From an uncultured Flavobacteriaceae bacterium (GTDB lineage Bacteria > Bacteroidota > Bacteroidia > Flavobacteriales > Flavobacteriaceae), in the NCBI GenBank assembly GCA_947504035.1, contig CANNGA010000001.1:372001-436000 (forward strand): a stretch of 64,000 nucleotides of DNA, in the 5' to 3' direction. Position numbers and translations under genes: made by a program. This document shows positions 1 through 10,501 of this stretch, piece after piece (position 1 is the stretch's first letter; every line of letters starts with the position of its first letter). The notes under the pieces were generated by a model that was not told the origin of the DNA, ran no database searches, and was given only the letters and a program-made list of their open reading frames with translations.

Positions 1-2
1 AA

Positions 3-2222
3 GAATTGGTTTTAGATTTCTATACGGCAGCACACCCTTATGCGTTTAAAGTCGTTCCAGATTTATCAGATGCGGCAGAGGTCTTTCATACCAATCCCAA
101 ATTGTATTACATACCGAAGCATAAGCACTTGGGTAATTTTAATGCTGAGTACGGCGGCGAATTGTATATGATTGAAGAACGTCCCGAATCTAATTATAGT
201 AATGATAAAAATTTTGGTTACGCCGATGATATCGAGAGTACGCACGATATTATAGAAAAAATTAGAAAAGATGAGAAGTACAAAATAGATGAGAATGCCT
301 TTGTGAGAGCACGACTTTTTGATATGTTAGTGGGCGATTGGGACCGACATCAAGACCAATGGCGTTGGGCACAGTTTAATGCAGACAACGGCGATAAATA
401 CTACCGTCCTATTCCTAGAGACCGCGATCAGGTGTTTTCTAATTTCGATGGAGCACTTTTAGATGTTGTTCGTGCCATTTCTGGAGCCACAAGGCAATTA
501 CAAGTCTATGATGAAAAATTAGAGCATATCAAATGGATGAATGCCGCTGGTATAAAATTAGACCGTGTTATGCTACAACAGGCAGATAAGGCAACCTGGT
601 TAAAGCATGCGAAATTCCTTCAAGACCATGTTACAGATGCTGTTATCGATAAAGCATTTCTAAACGTACCAGAAGAAGTACAAGATGCCACCTTAGCAGA
701 TATTAAAAAAACACTAAAAGGAAGACGTGGTAATCTCGTAGACATCGCCTCTCGCTACCATGATTATTTAAACAGCTTGGTTATTTTAACAGGAACCGAT
801 AAAGATGATTATATCGAAGTTACACGAACGGGAGACAAGGAAACTCATGTCAAGATCTCTAGAATAAAAGACGGCGAAAAGGGAGCGGTTTTAGTTGATA
901 AAACATTTCACCGCGATGTTACTAAAGAACTATGGATTTATGGCTTGGATGATAAGGATGTGTTCGAAGTTACAGGAAAAGCGAATAACCCTATTTTTAT
1001 AAGGCTTATTGGTGGACAAGATAATGATACTTATACCATTAAAAACGGCAGACGTGTTAAGGTCTATGATCATAAAAGCAAACCCAATACGCTTGTAGAA
1101 CATAAAGGGGCAGCGTTACGATTAACAGATATGTATACGCTTAATTTATTCGATTTTAATAAGAATGTTACCAAAGGCAGCTTAATAACACCAGCAATAG
1201 GATTTAATCCAGATGATGGCGTTTCATTAGGCTTGTCATATACGTCGACTATAAAAGGGTTTCAGAGGAATCCATTTTCACGTCAGCATAGATTTAAAGG
1301 GGGCTATTTTTTTGCCACCCAAGGGTTTTCTTTAACCTATGACGGAGAGTTTGCAAATGTGTTTAATGCTTGGAATTTACACGTTGGCGGACAGTTTACG
1401 TCTTCAAATTTCACCAATAACTTCTTTGGATTTGGAAATGAAACCGTAAATAATGATGACGACCTAGATTTGGATTTCAATCGTGTAAAAACCAGTATAG
1501 CTTCTGTAAAGGCAGGTCTTTTGAAAAAAGGCGATTTTGGTAGTGATTACGGTATTCGAGCTATTTTAGAAGGTGTTGAATTAGATGCTACAGACGACCG
1601 CTTTATCACTCAGGTTTTCGATCCTGAAACAACAAATGGGTTTTACGACAGACGTTATTTTGGTGCTTTAGAAGGCCAATTTAACTATGCGAGTTTTGAT
1701 GATAAAATCAACCCCAAAAACGGCATGACATTTATGGTGCATCTTGGTGCAAAATCAGAATTAGAAGCCTTAGAAAACACCTTTGGGTATCTAAACTCTA
1801 ATTTAGGGTTTTACAATGCGCTCTCTAAAAACAAGAGACTGGTTTTAAAAACAGATGTGCGTACGCAAATACGAGTAGGCGATGATTTCTTATTTTACCA
1901 AGCCGCTAATATAGGAGGGAGAAATGGCTTAAGAGGCTTTCGAACAGAGCGTTTTACAGGGCGTAATGCCTTAGTATCTAGTGCAGATTTACGATATAGT
2001 TTTCCGTCTTTTAAAACAAGAACATTGCCTTTACAATTGGGTGTTTTTGCAGGAGGAGATGTCGGTAGAGTATGGATTAGTGAGGACACGTCTAAACGTT
2101 GGCATAATGATTACGGTGGTGGTTTTTGGGTGTCTACTGCAGAAAGTGTTTCGGGAACATTTAATTTCTTTAATAGCATAGAAGGCTTACGTGTGTCATT
2201 TGGATTTGGATTGAGTTTCTAA
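3..2222 (+). CDS. Outer-membrane beta-barrel protein, BamA/surface-antigen type (5' truncated)
   Basis: The reading frame is open at the window edge, so the N-terminal part is missing; 738 residues from the first possible start codon (TTG) are visible. The C-terminal ~350 residues alternate in the manner of beta strands and end in FGFGLSF, a typical outer-membrane barrel C terminus, with an LRGFRTERF-like segment as in BamA/TamA-type barrels. The upstream half carries GDWDRHQDQWRW (about residues 110-121) and PIPRDRDQ (about 134-141), which resemble the catalytic loop of atypical kinases. In flavobacteria such barrels are often fused behind a calcineurin-like phosphoesterase, but that part would lie outside this window. 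Role not determined; probably outer membrane. Confidence 0.75.
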   Translation, partial: ELVLDFYTAAHPYAFKVVPDLSDAAEVFHTNPKLYYIPKHKHLGNFNAEYGGELYMIEERPESNYSNDKNFGYADDIESTHDIIEKIRKDEKYKIDENAFVRARLFDMLVGDWDRHQDQWRWAQFNADNGDKYYRPIPRDRDQVFSNFDGALLDVVRAISGATRQLQVYDEKLEHIKWMNAAGIKLDRVMLQQADKATWLKHAKFLQDHVTDAVIDKAFLNVPEEVQDATLADIKKTLKGRRGNLVDIASRYHDYLNSLVILTGTDKDDYIEVTRTGDKETHVKISRIKDGEKGAVLVDKTFHRDVTKELWIYGLDDKDVFEVTGKANNPIFIRLIGGQDNDTYTIKNGRRVKVYDHKSKPNTLVEHKGAALRLTDMYTLNLFDFNKNVTKGSLITPAIGFNPDDGVSLGLSYTSTIKGFQRNPFSRQHRFKGGYFFATQGFSLTYDGEFANVFNAWNLHVGGQFTSSNFTNNFFGFGNETVNNDDDLDLDFNRVKTSIASVKAGLLKKGDFGSDYGIRAILEGVELDATDDRFITQVFDPETTNGFYDRRYFGALEGQFNYASFDDKINPKNGMTFMVHLGAKSELEALENTFGYLNSNLGFYNALSKNKRLVLKTDVRTQIRVGDDFLFYQAANIGGRNGLRGFRTERFTGRNALVSSADLRYSFPSFKTRTLPLQLGVFAGGDVGRVWISEDTSKRWHNDYGGGFWVSTAESVSGTFNFFNSIEGLRVSFGFGLSF

Positions 2223-2380
2223 TGTAACATTAAGGCGCTGTGAAAGGTATTATTTAAACGCGCTTCTGTTTTCGAAATACAATATAATGCTGTGGGTTTT
2301 AATACCAGTGGTATAAAACGTATTATGGGGATTGAGAAGCGTGTACAAGGGCTAAAAAAAAGAACTTAAAGAGAACAGGG

Positions 2381-3181
2381 CTACTGTAATGAAAACTCAT
2401 AAAGTTGGCCGCCTTCTTTTTTTGTTCTCTCGTCGGTAACATACACAGAGCTATTATCTTTAAAGCAAATGCCCTCTTTTTGAGAGTCGTGCTCGAAGTG
2501 TATGAACTCCATGTGACCTTCGAAGAAATGATCTTCAGAAAAATGAGTTAAACGTATTAGCTTGTCATGATTTAATAAGACTACGGTTTTGCCATCAGGA
2601 CTAATGGCAGCACTGGTAACTTTTGTGTTTTTCTCTTTTAACTTAATGTCTGTAAGGTACGTTGCGGTATGTTGTCCAGGGGTATTGGGGACTTTTAAGA
2701 GCATTACCGTTTTGTTAGACTTGCTAAAGATGTAAAAATTGGCCTTGTAGAGAAAAAAAGCTTCAAAATCTTTAGCTTTTGCGACTTTAGGAAGTTTGAA
2801 ATCTATACGCTGTGCGTCAGTTTTATCTGTGTCTAAATTAGAGACTTTATAAATTGTGAATAGTTTGCGTTTACCACTGTTATTTCCAAAGTCGCCAATG
2901 TAAAGATTTCCAGAAGCATCAGAGGTTAAGTCTTCCCAATCTTCATTATCTGCATTAGAGATGTCGATATCTTTTACAATCTTACCGCCTAAATCTAAGC
3001 CGTAAATGTTATTTTTGTTGCCAGAATCTTCTATGGTCCATAATAGATCCGAGTATACGACTTTTTCTATTGCCGAGGTCTCTTTTAGGTTATCGGGTAG
3101 TTTAGCGATAGTTTTAAGACGGTCTGTATGACATGAAGTGACTAAAAATAAAGACATAGCAAATTTTTGAAACTGATACAT
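2381..3181 (-). CDS. Predicted lipoprotein with beta-propeller-like repeats
   Basis: 266 residues. The N terminus is a short lipoprotein signal with lipobox LVTSC (Cys17), so the mature protein is probably membrane-anchored. The body has blade-like repeats: IYGLDLGGKIVKDIDI, NLYIGDFGNNSGKRKLFTIYKV, ISPDGKTVVLLNHDKLIRLT and SSVYVTDERTKKEGGQLYEF. These resemble SdiA-regulated or phytase-like propellers of Bacteroidetes, but I cannot assign an activity. It is a single gene facing the outer-membrane gene on its left and diverging from the tesB operon on its right. Confidence 0.7.
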   Translation of the reverse strand: MYQFQKFAMSLFLVTSCHTDRLKTIAKLPDNLKETSAIEKVVYSDLLWTIEDSGNKNNIYGLDLGGKIVKDIDISNADNEDWEDLTSDASGNLYIGDFGNNSGKRKLFTIYKVSNLDTDKTDAQRIDFKLPKVAKAKDFEAFFLYKANFYIFSKSNKTVMLLKVPNTPGQHTATYLTDIKLKEKNTKVTSAAISPDGKTVVLLNHDKLIRLTHFSEDHFFEGHMEFIHFEHDSQKEGICFKDNSSVYVTDERTKKEGGQLYEFSLQ

Positions 3182-3354
3182 AAGTAGTATTTTAGTTTGG
3201 GACAGTAGGCATGCATTATAATGCCATACGATGTATTAGACAACTAAAGTATAAACTTTATAGGCCAAAAAGAAATTATAGGCCTTAAACTATTTATAAA
3301 ATAGAAGTCTGAAGCGCTTACAACAAATAGTTTTTAACTTTAAAATAATGACTT

Positions 3355-4221
3355 ATGACCACTGTTGATGATTTACTAAAATTACTTGTACTAGATAAAA
3401 TAGGCGATCAAGAGTTTAATGGCATAAGTAAAACAGTAGGAAGCCCTATTGTATTTGGTGGACAAGTTTTGGCACAGGCGCTTAACGCAGCCAGCAGAAC
3501 CATCACTCAAGATCGGCAATTGCATTCTATGCATTCTTATTTTTTAGAAGCGGGAGATTTAGACATCCCTATTACCTATACGGTGAGTACGGTAAGAGAT
3601 GGAGGTAGTTTTTCTGTAAGACGTGTAACTGCCCAACAAAAGGAGACTACAATTTTTATCCTATCAGCCTCTTTTCATAAACCAGAAATAGGGTATGAAC
3701 ATCATGTACCTATGCCAAAGGGGATTAAACCACCAGAAGCTTTACAGAGTTGGACCGATTTACGCACTACGTTTGGTGATGCCTTGCCTAGTAGTTTAAA
3801 GGCCTTTTTAGAAATTAAGCGTCCTATTGCATTTAAACCAACAGCCATTGCAAACCCATTAGAACCTAAAGATTTAGAACCTTACCATCATGTATGGTTT
3901 AAATTAAAAGGAGAGGTGGAAGGATTAGACTTAGCGATTAAGCAACAACTATTAACTTATATTTCAGATTATAATATTCTAGTATCTACATTAAACCCCC
4001 ATGCCAGTAAGGCCAATTGGGGCAATACGCAGACTGCTAGTTTAGACCACGCCATGTGGTATTTTAGAGATTTCGATTATACAGATTGGCTGTTATATGC
4101 CATGGAATCTCCCAACACTTCTGGCGGACGCGGGCTAGCAAGAGGCCATATATTTACAAGAGAAGGGCAGCTTATAGCTACCGTAGCGCAAGAAGGTTTA
4201 ATTAGACCAATAAACAAATAA
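3355..4221 (+). CDS. tesB: Acyl-CoA thioesterase II
   Basis: 288 residues, the normal length for TesB, a cytoplasmic double-hotdog enzyme that hydrolyses acyl-CoA to free fatty acid and CoA. Family segments seen are GGQVLAQALNAASRT (about 36-50), SMHSYFLEAGD (about 60-70) and, in the second hotdog, SLDHAMWYF followed by the C-terminal AQEGLIR. These contain the expected Asp and Gln of the Asp-Thr-Gln catalytic set known for the E. coli enzyme. First gene of a probable three-gene operon: the next start is 12 bases downstream. Confidence 0.9.
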   Translation: MTTVDDLLKLLVLDKIGDQEFNGISKTVGSPIVFGGQVLAQALNAASRTITQDRQLHSMHSYFLEAGDLDIPITYTVSTVRDGGSFSVRRVTAQQKETTIFILSASFHKPEIGYEHHVPMPKGIKPPEALQSWTDLRTTFGDALPSSLKAFLEIKRPIAFKPTAIANPLEPKDLEPYHHVWFKLKGEVEGLDLAIKQQLLTYISDYNILVSTLNPHASKANWGNTQTASLDHAMWYFRDFDYTDWLLYAMESPNTSGGRGLARGHIFTREGQLIATVAQEGLIRPINK

Positions 4222-4233
4222 AAATAAAAAAGT

Positions 4234-4908
4234 ATGTTGAAGATTGGCCATAGAGGGGCAAAAGGACATGTAGCAGAGAATACATTAGCATCGATACAAA
4301 AAGCCTTAAAATTAGGGGTTGATGGTATAGAAATAGATGTGCATAGATGTGCATCTGGAGAATTAGTAGTCTTTCATGACTTTACCGTAGATCGTATGAC
4401 TGATGGTAGTGGAGAAATCGCTAAGTTGCCGTTTCGGGAATTGAAAAAGCTTAAAACGCGAGGGAACTTTGAAATTCCAACGTTGGCACAAGTACTCGCT
4501 TTTGTTGATAATGCCTGTTTACTTAATATAGAATTAAAAGGCCAGGATACAGCGCAAGAAGCCGCCAGAATCATTAAATTTTATGTAGATAAGAAAGGAT
4601 GGGATTATAGTAATTTTATCGTGTCAAGTTTTCAAGAAGATTTATTACTGACGGTATATGAGCTTAATAAAGAAATTCCACTAGGGATTCTAACAGATAT
4701 TAATTTAGATCGTGCTATTGCATTTGCAAAAAAGGTGAATGCAGTCTCTCTACATATCGATTACACGATGTTAACTGAAGAGATTGTAGAAGAACTTAAA
4801 CAAGACTTTAAAGTGTTTGCTTATACCGTAAACAACTTAAAACCTCTTGCACGTATAGAGTCTTACGGGGTGACTGGTATTATATCAGACTACCCAGATA
4901 GAATATGA
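4234..4908 (+). CDS. Glycerophosphodiester phosphodiesterase
   Basis: 224 residues, a single GDPD domain (TIM barrel). The catalytic signature is complete: HRG at 6-8, E15 in AENT, EID at 33-35 and H48 in VFHD; a C-terminal segment ends in GIISDYPDRI. It hydrolyses glycerophosphodiesters to glycerol-3-phosphate and an alcohol. No signal peptide is evident, so it is probably cytoplasmic, as in UgpQ-type enzymes. It starts 12 bases after tesB, and its stop overlaps the start of the next gene (ATGA), which implies translational coupling. Confidence 0.9.
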   Translation: MLKIGHRGAKGHVAENTLASIQKALKLGVDGIEIDVHRCASGELVVFHDFTVDRMTDGSGEIAKLPFRELKKLKTRGNFEIPTLAQVLAFVDNACLLNIELKGQDTAQEAARIIKFYVDKKGWDYSNFIVSSFQEDLLLTVYELNKEIPLGILTDINLDRAIAFAKKVNAVSLHIDYTMLTEEIVEELKQDFKVFAYTVNNLKPLARIESYGVTGIISDYPDRI

Positions 4909-6122
4909 TTTCTAAAGACGTCATAATTATAGGAGGCGGTGCTGCAGGTTTTTTTGCAGCAATTAATATAGCAGAACAACGTCCAGACCTTGAAGTCGCT
5001 ATCTTAGAGCGCGGTAAAGAAGGCTTAACAAAGGTAAAGATTTCTGGAGGTGGACGTTGTAATGTGACCCATGCTGAATTTATACCTTCAGAATTGGTTC
5101 AAAATTATCCTAGAGGCAACAAAGAACTTTTAGGGCCTTTCCATCAGTTTATGACAGGTGACACCATCGCTTGGTTTGAAGCCCATGGCGTGGCTTTAAA
5201 AATTGAAGATGATGGCAGAATGTTTCCTGAGAGTAACAGTTCTCAAACCATAATCGATTGCTTTCTAAGCACTGCGGCCCAACATCATGTCGCTGTGCAT
5301 TACAACCATGCGGTTAGGGCTATAACACCTAAGGGCACTGGTTTTGTTATAGAAACCACACAAGGCGTTTTTACATCGAAAAGCGTAGTCGTGGCTACGG
5401 GGAGTAATCCTAAAATGTGGCAGATGCTAACCCATTTAGGGCATCGTGTGGCAGCTCCTGTACCTTCGTTATTTACATTTAATTGCGATGATGCACGTCT
5501 TAAAACCATTCCAGGTGTGGTGGCTCAGAATGTTAGTATTCGTGTTTTAGATACAGATTTATCAAGTGAAGGCCCTTTACTGATTACGCATTGGGGTATG
5601 AGTGCGCCTTCAGTCTTAAAATTGTCGGCTTTTGGTGCTTTAGAATTAGCTAAATGCGGTTATAATTTCAAAATTGAAGTTAATTTTATCCAAGAGTCTT
5701 TAGAAACGTGTAGTGCGACACTTAAAGCATTAAAGCTCGATTTGGCGAAAAAAAATGTTTATAAATCTACACCATTCGATCTCCCTAAACGCTTATGGCA
5801 TCAATTGGTTATAGCTGTGGGTATGACAGAAGAAACGCGATGGGCAGATATGAATAGAAACCAATTAGAAGGCTTAGCCTCCCAATTAACGCAAGCCGTC
5901 TTTAAAATTACAGGTAAAAGCACGTTTAAAGATGAGTTTGTTACCGCAGGTGGGGTGGCGCTTAAAGAGGTGAATTTTAAAACTTTTGAAAGCAAATATG
6001 TGAATAATTTATATTTTGCGGGAGAGGTTTTAAATATAGATGCAGTAACAGGTGGGTTTAACTTTCAAAATGCTTGGACCGGAGCATTTATCGCAGCTAA
6101 AAGCATATGTGCAACGCTATGA
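4905..6122 (+). CDS. HI0933/BaiN-family FAD-dependent oxidoreductase
   Basis: 405 residues. The N-terminal FAD-binding Rossmann motif is GGGAAGFFAA (about 10-19), followed by ISGGGRCNVTH (about 46-56), the family signature of HI0933-type flavoproteins. The C terminus carries a second dinucleotide-contact segment, AGEVLNIDAVTGGFNFQNAW. The physiological substrate of the family is unclear; some members reduce flavins or bile-acid intermediates. The ATG overlaps the stop codon of the GDPD gene. The functional link among the three operon genes is not obvious. Confidence 0.88.
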   Translation: MISKDVIIIGGGAAGFFAAINIAEQRPDLEVAILERGKEGLTKVKISGGGRCNVTHAEFIPSELVQNYPRGNKELLGPFHQFMTGDTIAWFEAHGVALKIEDDGRMFPESNSSQTIIDCFLSTAAQHHVAVHYNHAVRAITPKGTGFVIETTQGVFTSKSVVVATGSNPKMWQMLTHLGHRVAAPVPSLFTFNCDDARLKTIPGVVAQNVSIRVLDTDLSSEGPLLITHWGMSAPSVLKLSAFGALELAKCGYNFKIEVNFIQESLETCSATLKALKLDLAKKNVYKSTPFDLPKRLWHQLVIAVGMTEETRWADMNRNQLEGLASQLTQAVFKITGKSTFKDEFVTAGGVALKEVNFKTFESKYVNNLYFAGEVLNIDAVTGGFNFQNAWTGAFIAAKSICATL

Positions 6123-6308
6123 AATAGCATAAGTGTTAATTTTTAAAGCCTAATATACTGTTTGCATTGTGCTTCTAATTGTAAAAATAGGTTAAGAATC
6201 AGTTTTTAATGTTTAAATGATTTGAAATTGCAGGAATTATAGCTCTAATCTAGAATACCTTATTCAAAATAATTTATCTTTAGAGCATTAACTAAATTTT
6301 AAAAAATT

Positions 6309-6797
6309 ATGATGAAACGAATAACATCTCAATTAAAGTATGTTTTAGTCTTGTTTGTACTTACATTAAGTGTATCATGTTCGACCGAAGACGGTATGGA
6401 TGGTGAGCAAGGTCCTCAAGGGGAACAAGGTCCTGCGGGAGAAAATGGCGTCGATGGCAATGCTAATGTTACTTCTGTAGTGTTAGAGGGGTTTAACCTA
6501 GTCACTGGTGTTAATCCTATTAACGTACCAGAATTGACAGCAGATATTTTTAATAATGGTTTTGTTGAGGTTTATGCTTCTATAGATCCTAGTGCTTGGC
6601 TTACTTTGCCTATACAAGTGGAAGTAGAAACAGGTGGGGAAAATGCAGATGGTTCTCCAGAAACAGCAATAGTTAATGGGATAGAGTTATTAGCCATTGA
6701 AAATGGTAGAGTGATCCTAAACTCTATTGTAGAAGGCACAATAGATTTAAGATTTGTTTTGGTGCAAGGAACGCCATCGACAACAGTTGTACTTTAA
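6309..6797 (+). CDS. Collagen-like repeat lipoprotein
   Basis: 162 residues. A lipoprotein signal ends in LSVSC (Cys24), followed at once by Gly-X-Y triplets (GMDGEQGPQGEQGPAGENG, about residues 29-47). This is a short collagen-like stalk that would lift the C-terminal beta-rich domain off the membrane surface. The remainder (VVLEGFNLVTGVNPINVPEL onward) is not recognised. Two adjacent ATGs are possible (6309 and 6312). It stands alone, about 190 bases after the oxidoreductase gene. Confidence 0.72.
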   Translation: MMKRITSQLKYVLVLFVLTLSVSCSTEDGMDGEQGPQGEQGPAGENGVDGNANVTSVVLEGFNLVTGVNPINVPELTADIFNNGFVEVYASIDPSAWLTLPIQVEVETGGENADGSPETAIVNGIELLAIENGRVILNSIVEGTIDLRFVLVQGTPSTTVVL

Positions 6798-6995
6798 ACC
6801 TAAATTAGTCATAGAACTTTTATTATGGCTTTTAACTGCAACAAACATTAGCACTACGCGATGTCTTTTAATTTAACGCTAGTGTTACAACTATGCTGAA
6901 ATTAAGAAAATAGACGTGTTTAAACGTTTGAAACCCTCATAGCGATGTTCCATAGCATGGTCTGGTTTGAAAACTATAAGTAGTCTTAAACAAAG

Positions 6996-7034
6996 AAAGT
7001 CCCCTGTAAATTAACTTTACAGGGGACTTTTTTT
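6996..7034. terminator. Bidirectional Rho-independent terminator
   Basis: A 15-bp perfect stem (6996-7010 with 7016-7030; GTCCCC/GGGGAC core) with loop TTAAC. A long T run follows on the plus strand and a T-rich run on the minus strand. It lies between the convergent collagen-like lipoprotein gene and groEL and can end both transcripts. Confidence 0.88.
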
Positions 7035-7058
7035 AGAATATAATAGAAAGATGATATC

Positions 7059-8702
<1,644 letters not shown>

Positions 8703-8771
8703 TTATGCCAATAGCAATATGCTAAGGGCTATTGTGTTATTGGTTTTTAATTCTAATTAGCGAAACGGTGT

Positions 8772-9047
8772 TTAGATGATTGCTAAAATGTCACTTTCGC
8801 GCATGATTAAATAATCATTTCCTTCTAGTTTCAACTCTGTACCTGCATATTTGCCATATAAAACGGTGTCACCTACTTTAACCGTAATAGGTGCGTCTTT
8901 GGTACCAGGTCCAGCAGCTACAACAGTTCCTTTTTGAGGTTTTTCTTTGGCATTATCAGGAATAATGATTCCAGAAGCTGTTTTAGTTTCGGCTGCAGCT
9001 GGTTCTATAAGAACTCTATCTGCTAACGGTTTAATGTTTAATCCCAT
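8772..9047 (-). CDS. groES: Co-chaperonin GroES
   Basis: 91 residues. The family start [12 protein letters not shown], the mobile-loop region [18 protein letters not shown] (about 21-38) and the terminal [13 protein letters not shown] are all present. It is the heptameric lid of the GroEL chamber. It heads the groESL unit and is separated from secG by a terminator and a probable sigma-54 promoter, so groESL is its own transcription unit. Confidence 0.97.
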   Translation of the reverse strand: MGLNIKPLADRVLIEPAAAETKTASGIIIPDNAKEKPQKGTVVAAGPGTKDAPITVKVGDTVLYGKYAGTELKLEGNDYLIMRESDILAII

Positions 9048-9097
9048 TTTTGTTTATGTTTTAATGTGTTATAGTATTATGTAATGACTAGCTTATA

Positions 9098-9113
9098 TGC
9101 TAAAAATGTGCCA
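9098..9113 (-). promoter_or_regulatory. Probable sigma-54 promoter of groESL
   Basis: Read on the minus strand the site is TGGCACATTTTTAGCA: a GG element and a GC element exactly 10 bases apart, as required for RpoN (consensus TGGCAC-N5-TTGCA). It lies about 50 bases upstream of the groES start. Two TGTCA repeats sit directly upstream. A sigma-54 activator gene is encoded in the adjacent cluster. The site is seen; its use is inferred. Confidence 0.65.
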
Positions 9114-9143
9114 TGACATTTAAACTGACAAACTTTCAGCCAT

Positions 9144-9172
9144 AAAAAAATGCCAACTAAAAAAGTTGGCAT
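9144..9172 (-). terminator. Rho-independent terminator after secG
   Basis: On the minus strand, ATGCCAACT and AGTTGGCAT form a 9-bp stem (9172-9164 with 9158-9150) with a TTTTT loop, followed by a run of T. It closes the miaB-to-secG transcript before the groESL promoter. Confidence 0.88.
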
Positions 9173-9211
9173 TGTAGCGTTATATTCGCAATAGTTTTTA
9201 AACTATTCTGT

Positions 9212-9559
9212 TTATTTTGCTGTATCTGCAGCTGGTAATGGCTGAGCATCTGGAGCTGTTGAAGGTAGAGGTTGAGCTGTTTCTGCATCGGCATCAAAAG
9301 CTTTAGAAGTATTACTACTGTCACCTCGGTTTATAGCTACATTAGATACTAATATCAGTACTAAAAGTAAGGTTGCTAAAGTCCATGTGCTTCGGTCTAA
9401 AAAATCTGTGGTCTTCTTAACTCCACCTAATTGTTGTGTGCCACCGCCACCAAAAGATGATGATAAACCGCCTCCTTTTGGGTTTTGTACCATAACTACT
9501 ACAATTAGTAAAAATGCTACAACTACGATAAGGACTAAAAATATTGTAAACGTACCCAT
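9212..9559 (-). CDS. secG: Protein-export membrane protein SecG
   Basis: 115 residues. Two hydrophobic segments (about 4-24 and 56-76) flank the SecG signature VMVQNPKGGGLSSSFGGGG (about 22-40). A proline- and alanine-rich tail follows (PLPSTAPDAQPLPAAD), longer than in the E. coli protein but usual in flavobacteria. It is an accessory subunit of the SecYEG translocon in the inner membrane. It starts 5 bases after the stop of the upstream TPR gene and is the last gene of the operon. Confidence 0.93.
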   Translation of the reverse strand: MGTFTIFLVLIVVVAFLLIVVVMVQNPKGGGLSSSFGGGGTQQLGGVKKTTDFLDRSTWTLATLLLVLILVSNVAINRGDSSNTSKAFDADAETAQPLPSTAPDAQPLPAADTAK

Positions 9560-9564
9560 TATTC

Positions 9565-10494
9565 TTATTTATTTTGTTCTTGTAATTGTTCTACTGCTCT
9601 AATTTGGTTTGCAAAGAAACCACTTTTTTCTGGATATTTCAAACTTAATATCTTATAGGATTGAATTGCCTTTTTGTAATTTTTTTGTTCTACGTATATA
9701 CGAGCTAAGGTTTCGGTCATTAAACCCTCGGGTTCTGTTTTATGTGTATGGGCTAGATTGGCCTTGTTAACAGAGGTCTTTACGGGTTTAATTTTAGGAT
9801 TTTGCGAAATAAATTTATCTATAATTTCATCTTGCTTTTCTTTTTCAGATGTTTGGGGTGTACTTATAGGAGCTATTTCTGATAGAACATTATCCCGCTC
9901 TACAGGTGCTAAACGTGTTAATTTAAGCCACTCATTAAAAGAATGTGTTTCACGTTTTTCAAAATTTAGAGGTTTCCCCAAACTAAGAACAGCTGCAGGC
10001 GTGGTGCTTTTAGCATCTTCGGTCTCAGACGGCGGTATTACTTGGGATGTATTCGTTTTTGAGTGTATTTTATTGGGCAATGGTGTTTTGGGTTGGAACA
10101 ACTCCGGATCTAAAACGCCAGTGGTAGCTTTGATGTGTTGTTTTAAAGTGTCGTCTATAGTTTGGCCTTTGCGTACGGAAATGTCATCTACAGTAACGTC
10201 TATATCATGTAAATGCGCACTATTTTTCTTTATGGCTTTAGAAATTTCATTTTGAATGAAGCTATCAGAGGTAATAAAATCAAATAAAATACTACGGTCT
10301 GTAGTATATGCAGCAGTAATTTTAAGATGTTGGTTGTACAGGTCACTCTCTTGTTGTCTTAAACCTTTGAGGTGTAGTGCTTTTGCAGCTTGAAAATAAG
10401 GGTGGGCGTTAACGATTGCGGTTAAGGCTTCCGTTTTTTGCGCATTGATATGTTGCGGATTTTGTAAAAGGGAGGTGAAATCGTGACTGTTCAA
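9565..10494 (-). CDS. TPR-like protein of the lptE-secG cluster
   Basis: About 310 residues from a TTG at 10494. The frame is open farther upstream (an ATG at 10572 is possible), but that start would lie deep inside lptE; the TTG lies 8 bases after the lptE stop and begins the soluble alpha-helical sequence LNSHDFTSLLQNPQ. Helical pairs occur near the N terminus (HPYFQAAKALHLKGL) and at the C terminus (ETLARIYVEQKNYKKAIQSYKILSLKYPEKSGFFANQI), the latter a clear TPR motif. The middle is low-complexity and Lys/Thr-rich. No signal peptide. Its conserved position between lptE and secG suggests an envelope-biogenesis role, which is unproven. Confidence 0.75.
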   Translation of the reverse strand: MNSHDFTSLLQNPQHINAQKTEALTAIVNAHPYFQAAKALHLKGLRQQESDLYNQHLKITAAYTTDRSILFDFITSDSFIQNEISKAIKKNSAHLHDIDVTVDDISVRKGQTIDDTLKQHIKATTGVLDPELFQPKTPLPNKIHSKTNTSQVIPPSETEDAKSTTPAAVLSLGKPLNFEKRETHSFNEWLKLTRLAPVERDNVLSEIAPISTPQTSEKEKQDEIIDKFISQNPKIKPVKTSVNKANLAHTHKTEPEGLMTETLARIYVEQKNYKKAIQSYKILSLKYPEKSGFFANQIRAVEQLQEQNK

Positions 10495-10501
10495 AGCGTT
10501 A

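Noticed and set aside
2223-2380. A possible gene remnant after the outer-membrane gene (short open stretch ending near 2369)
   Set aside because: About 22 codons only, with no recognisable family; not enough to call.
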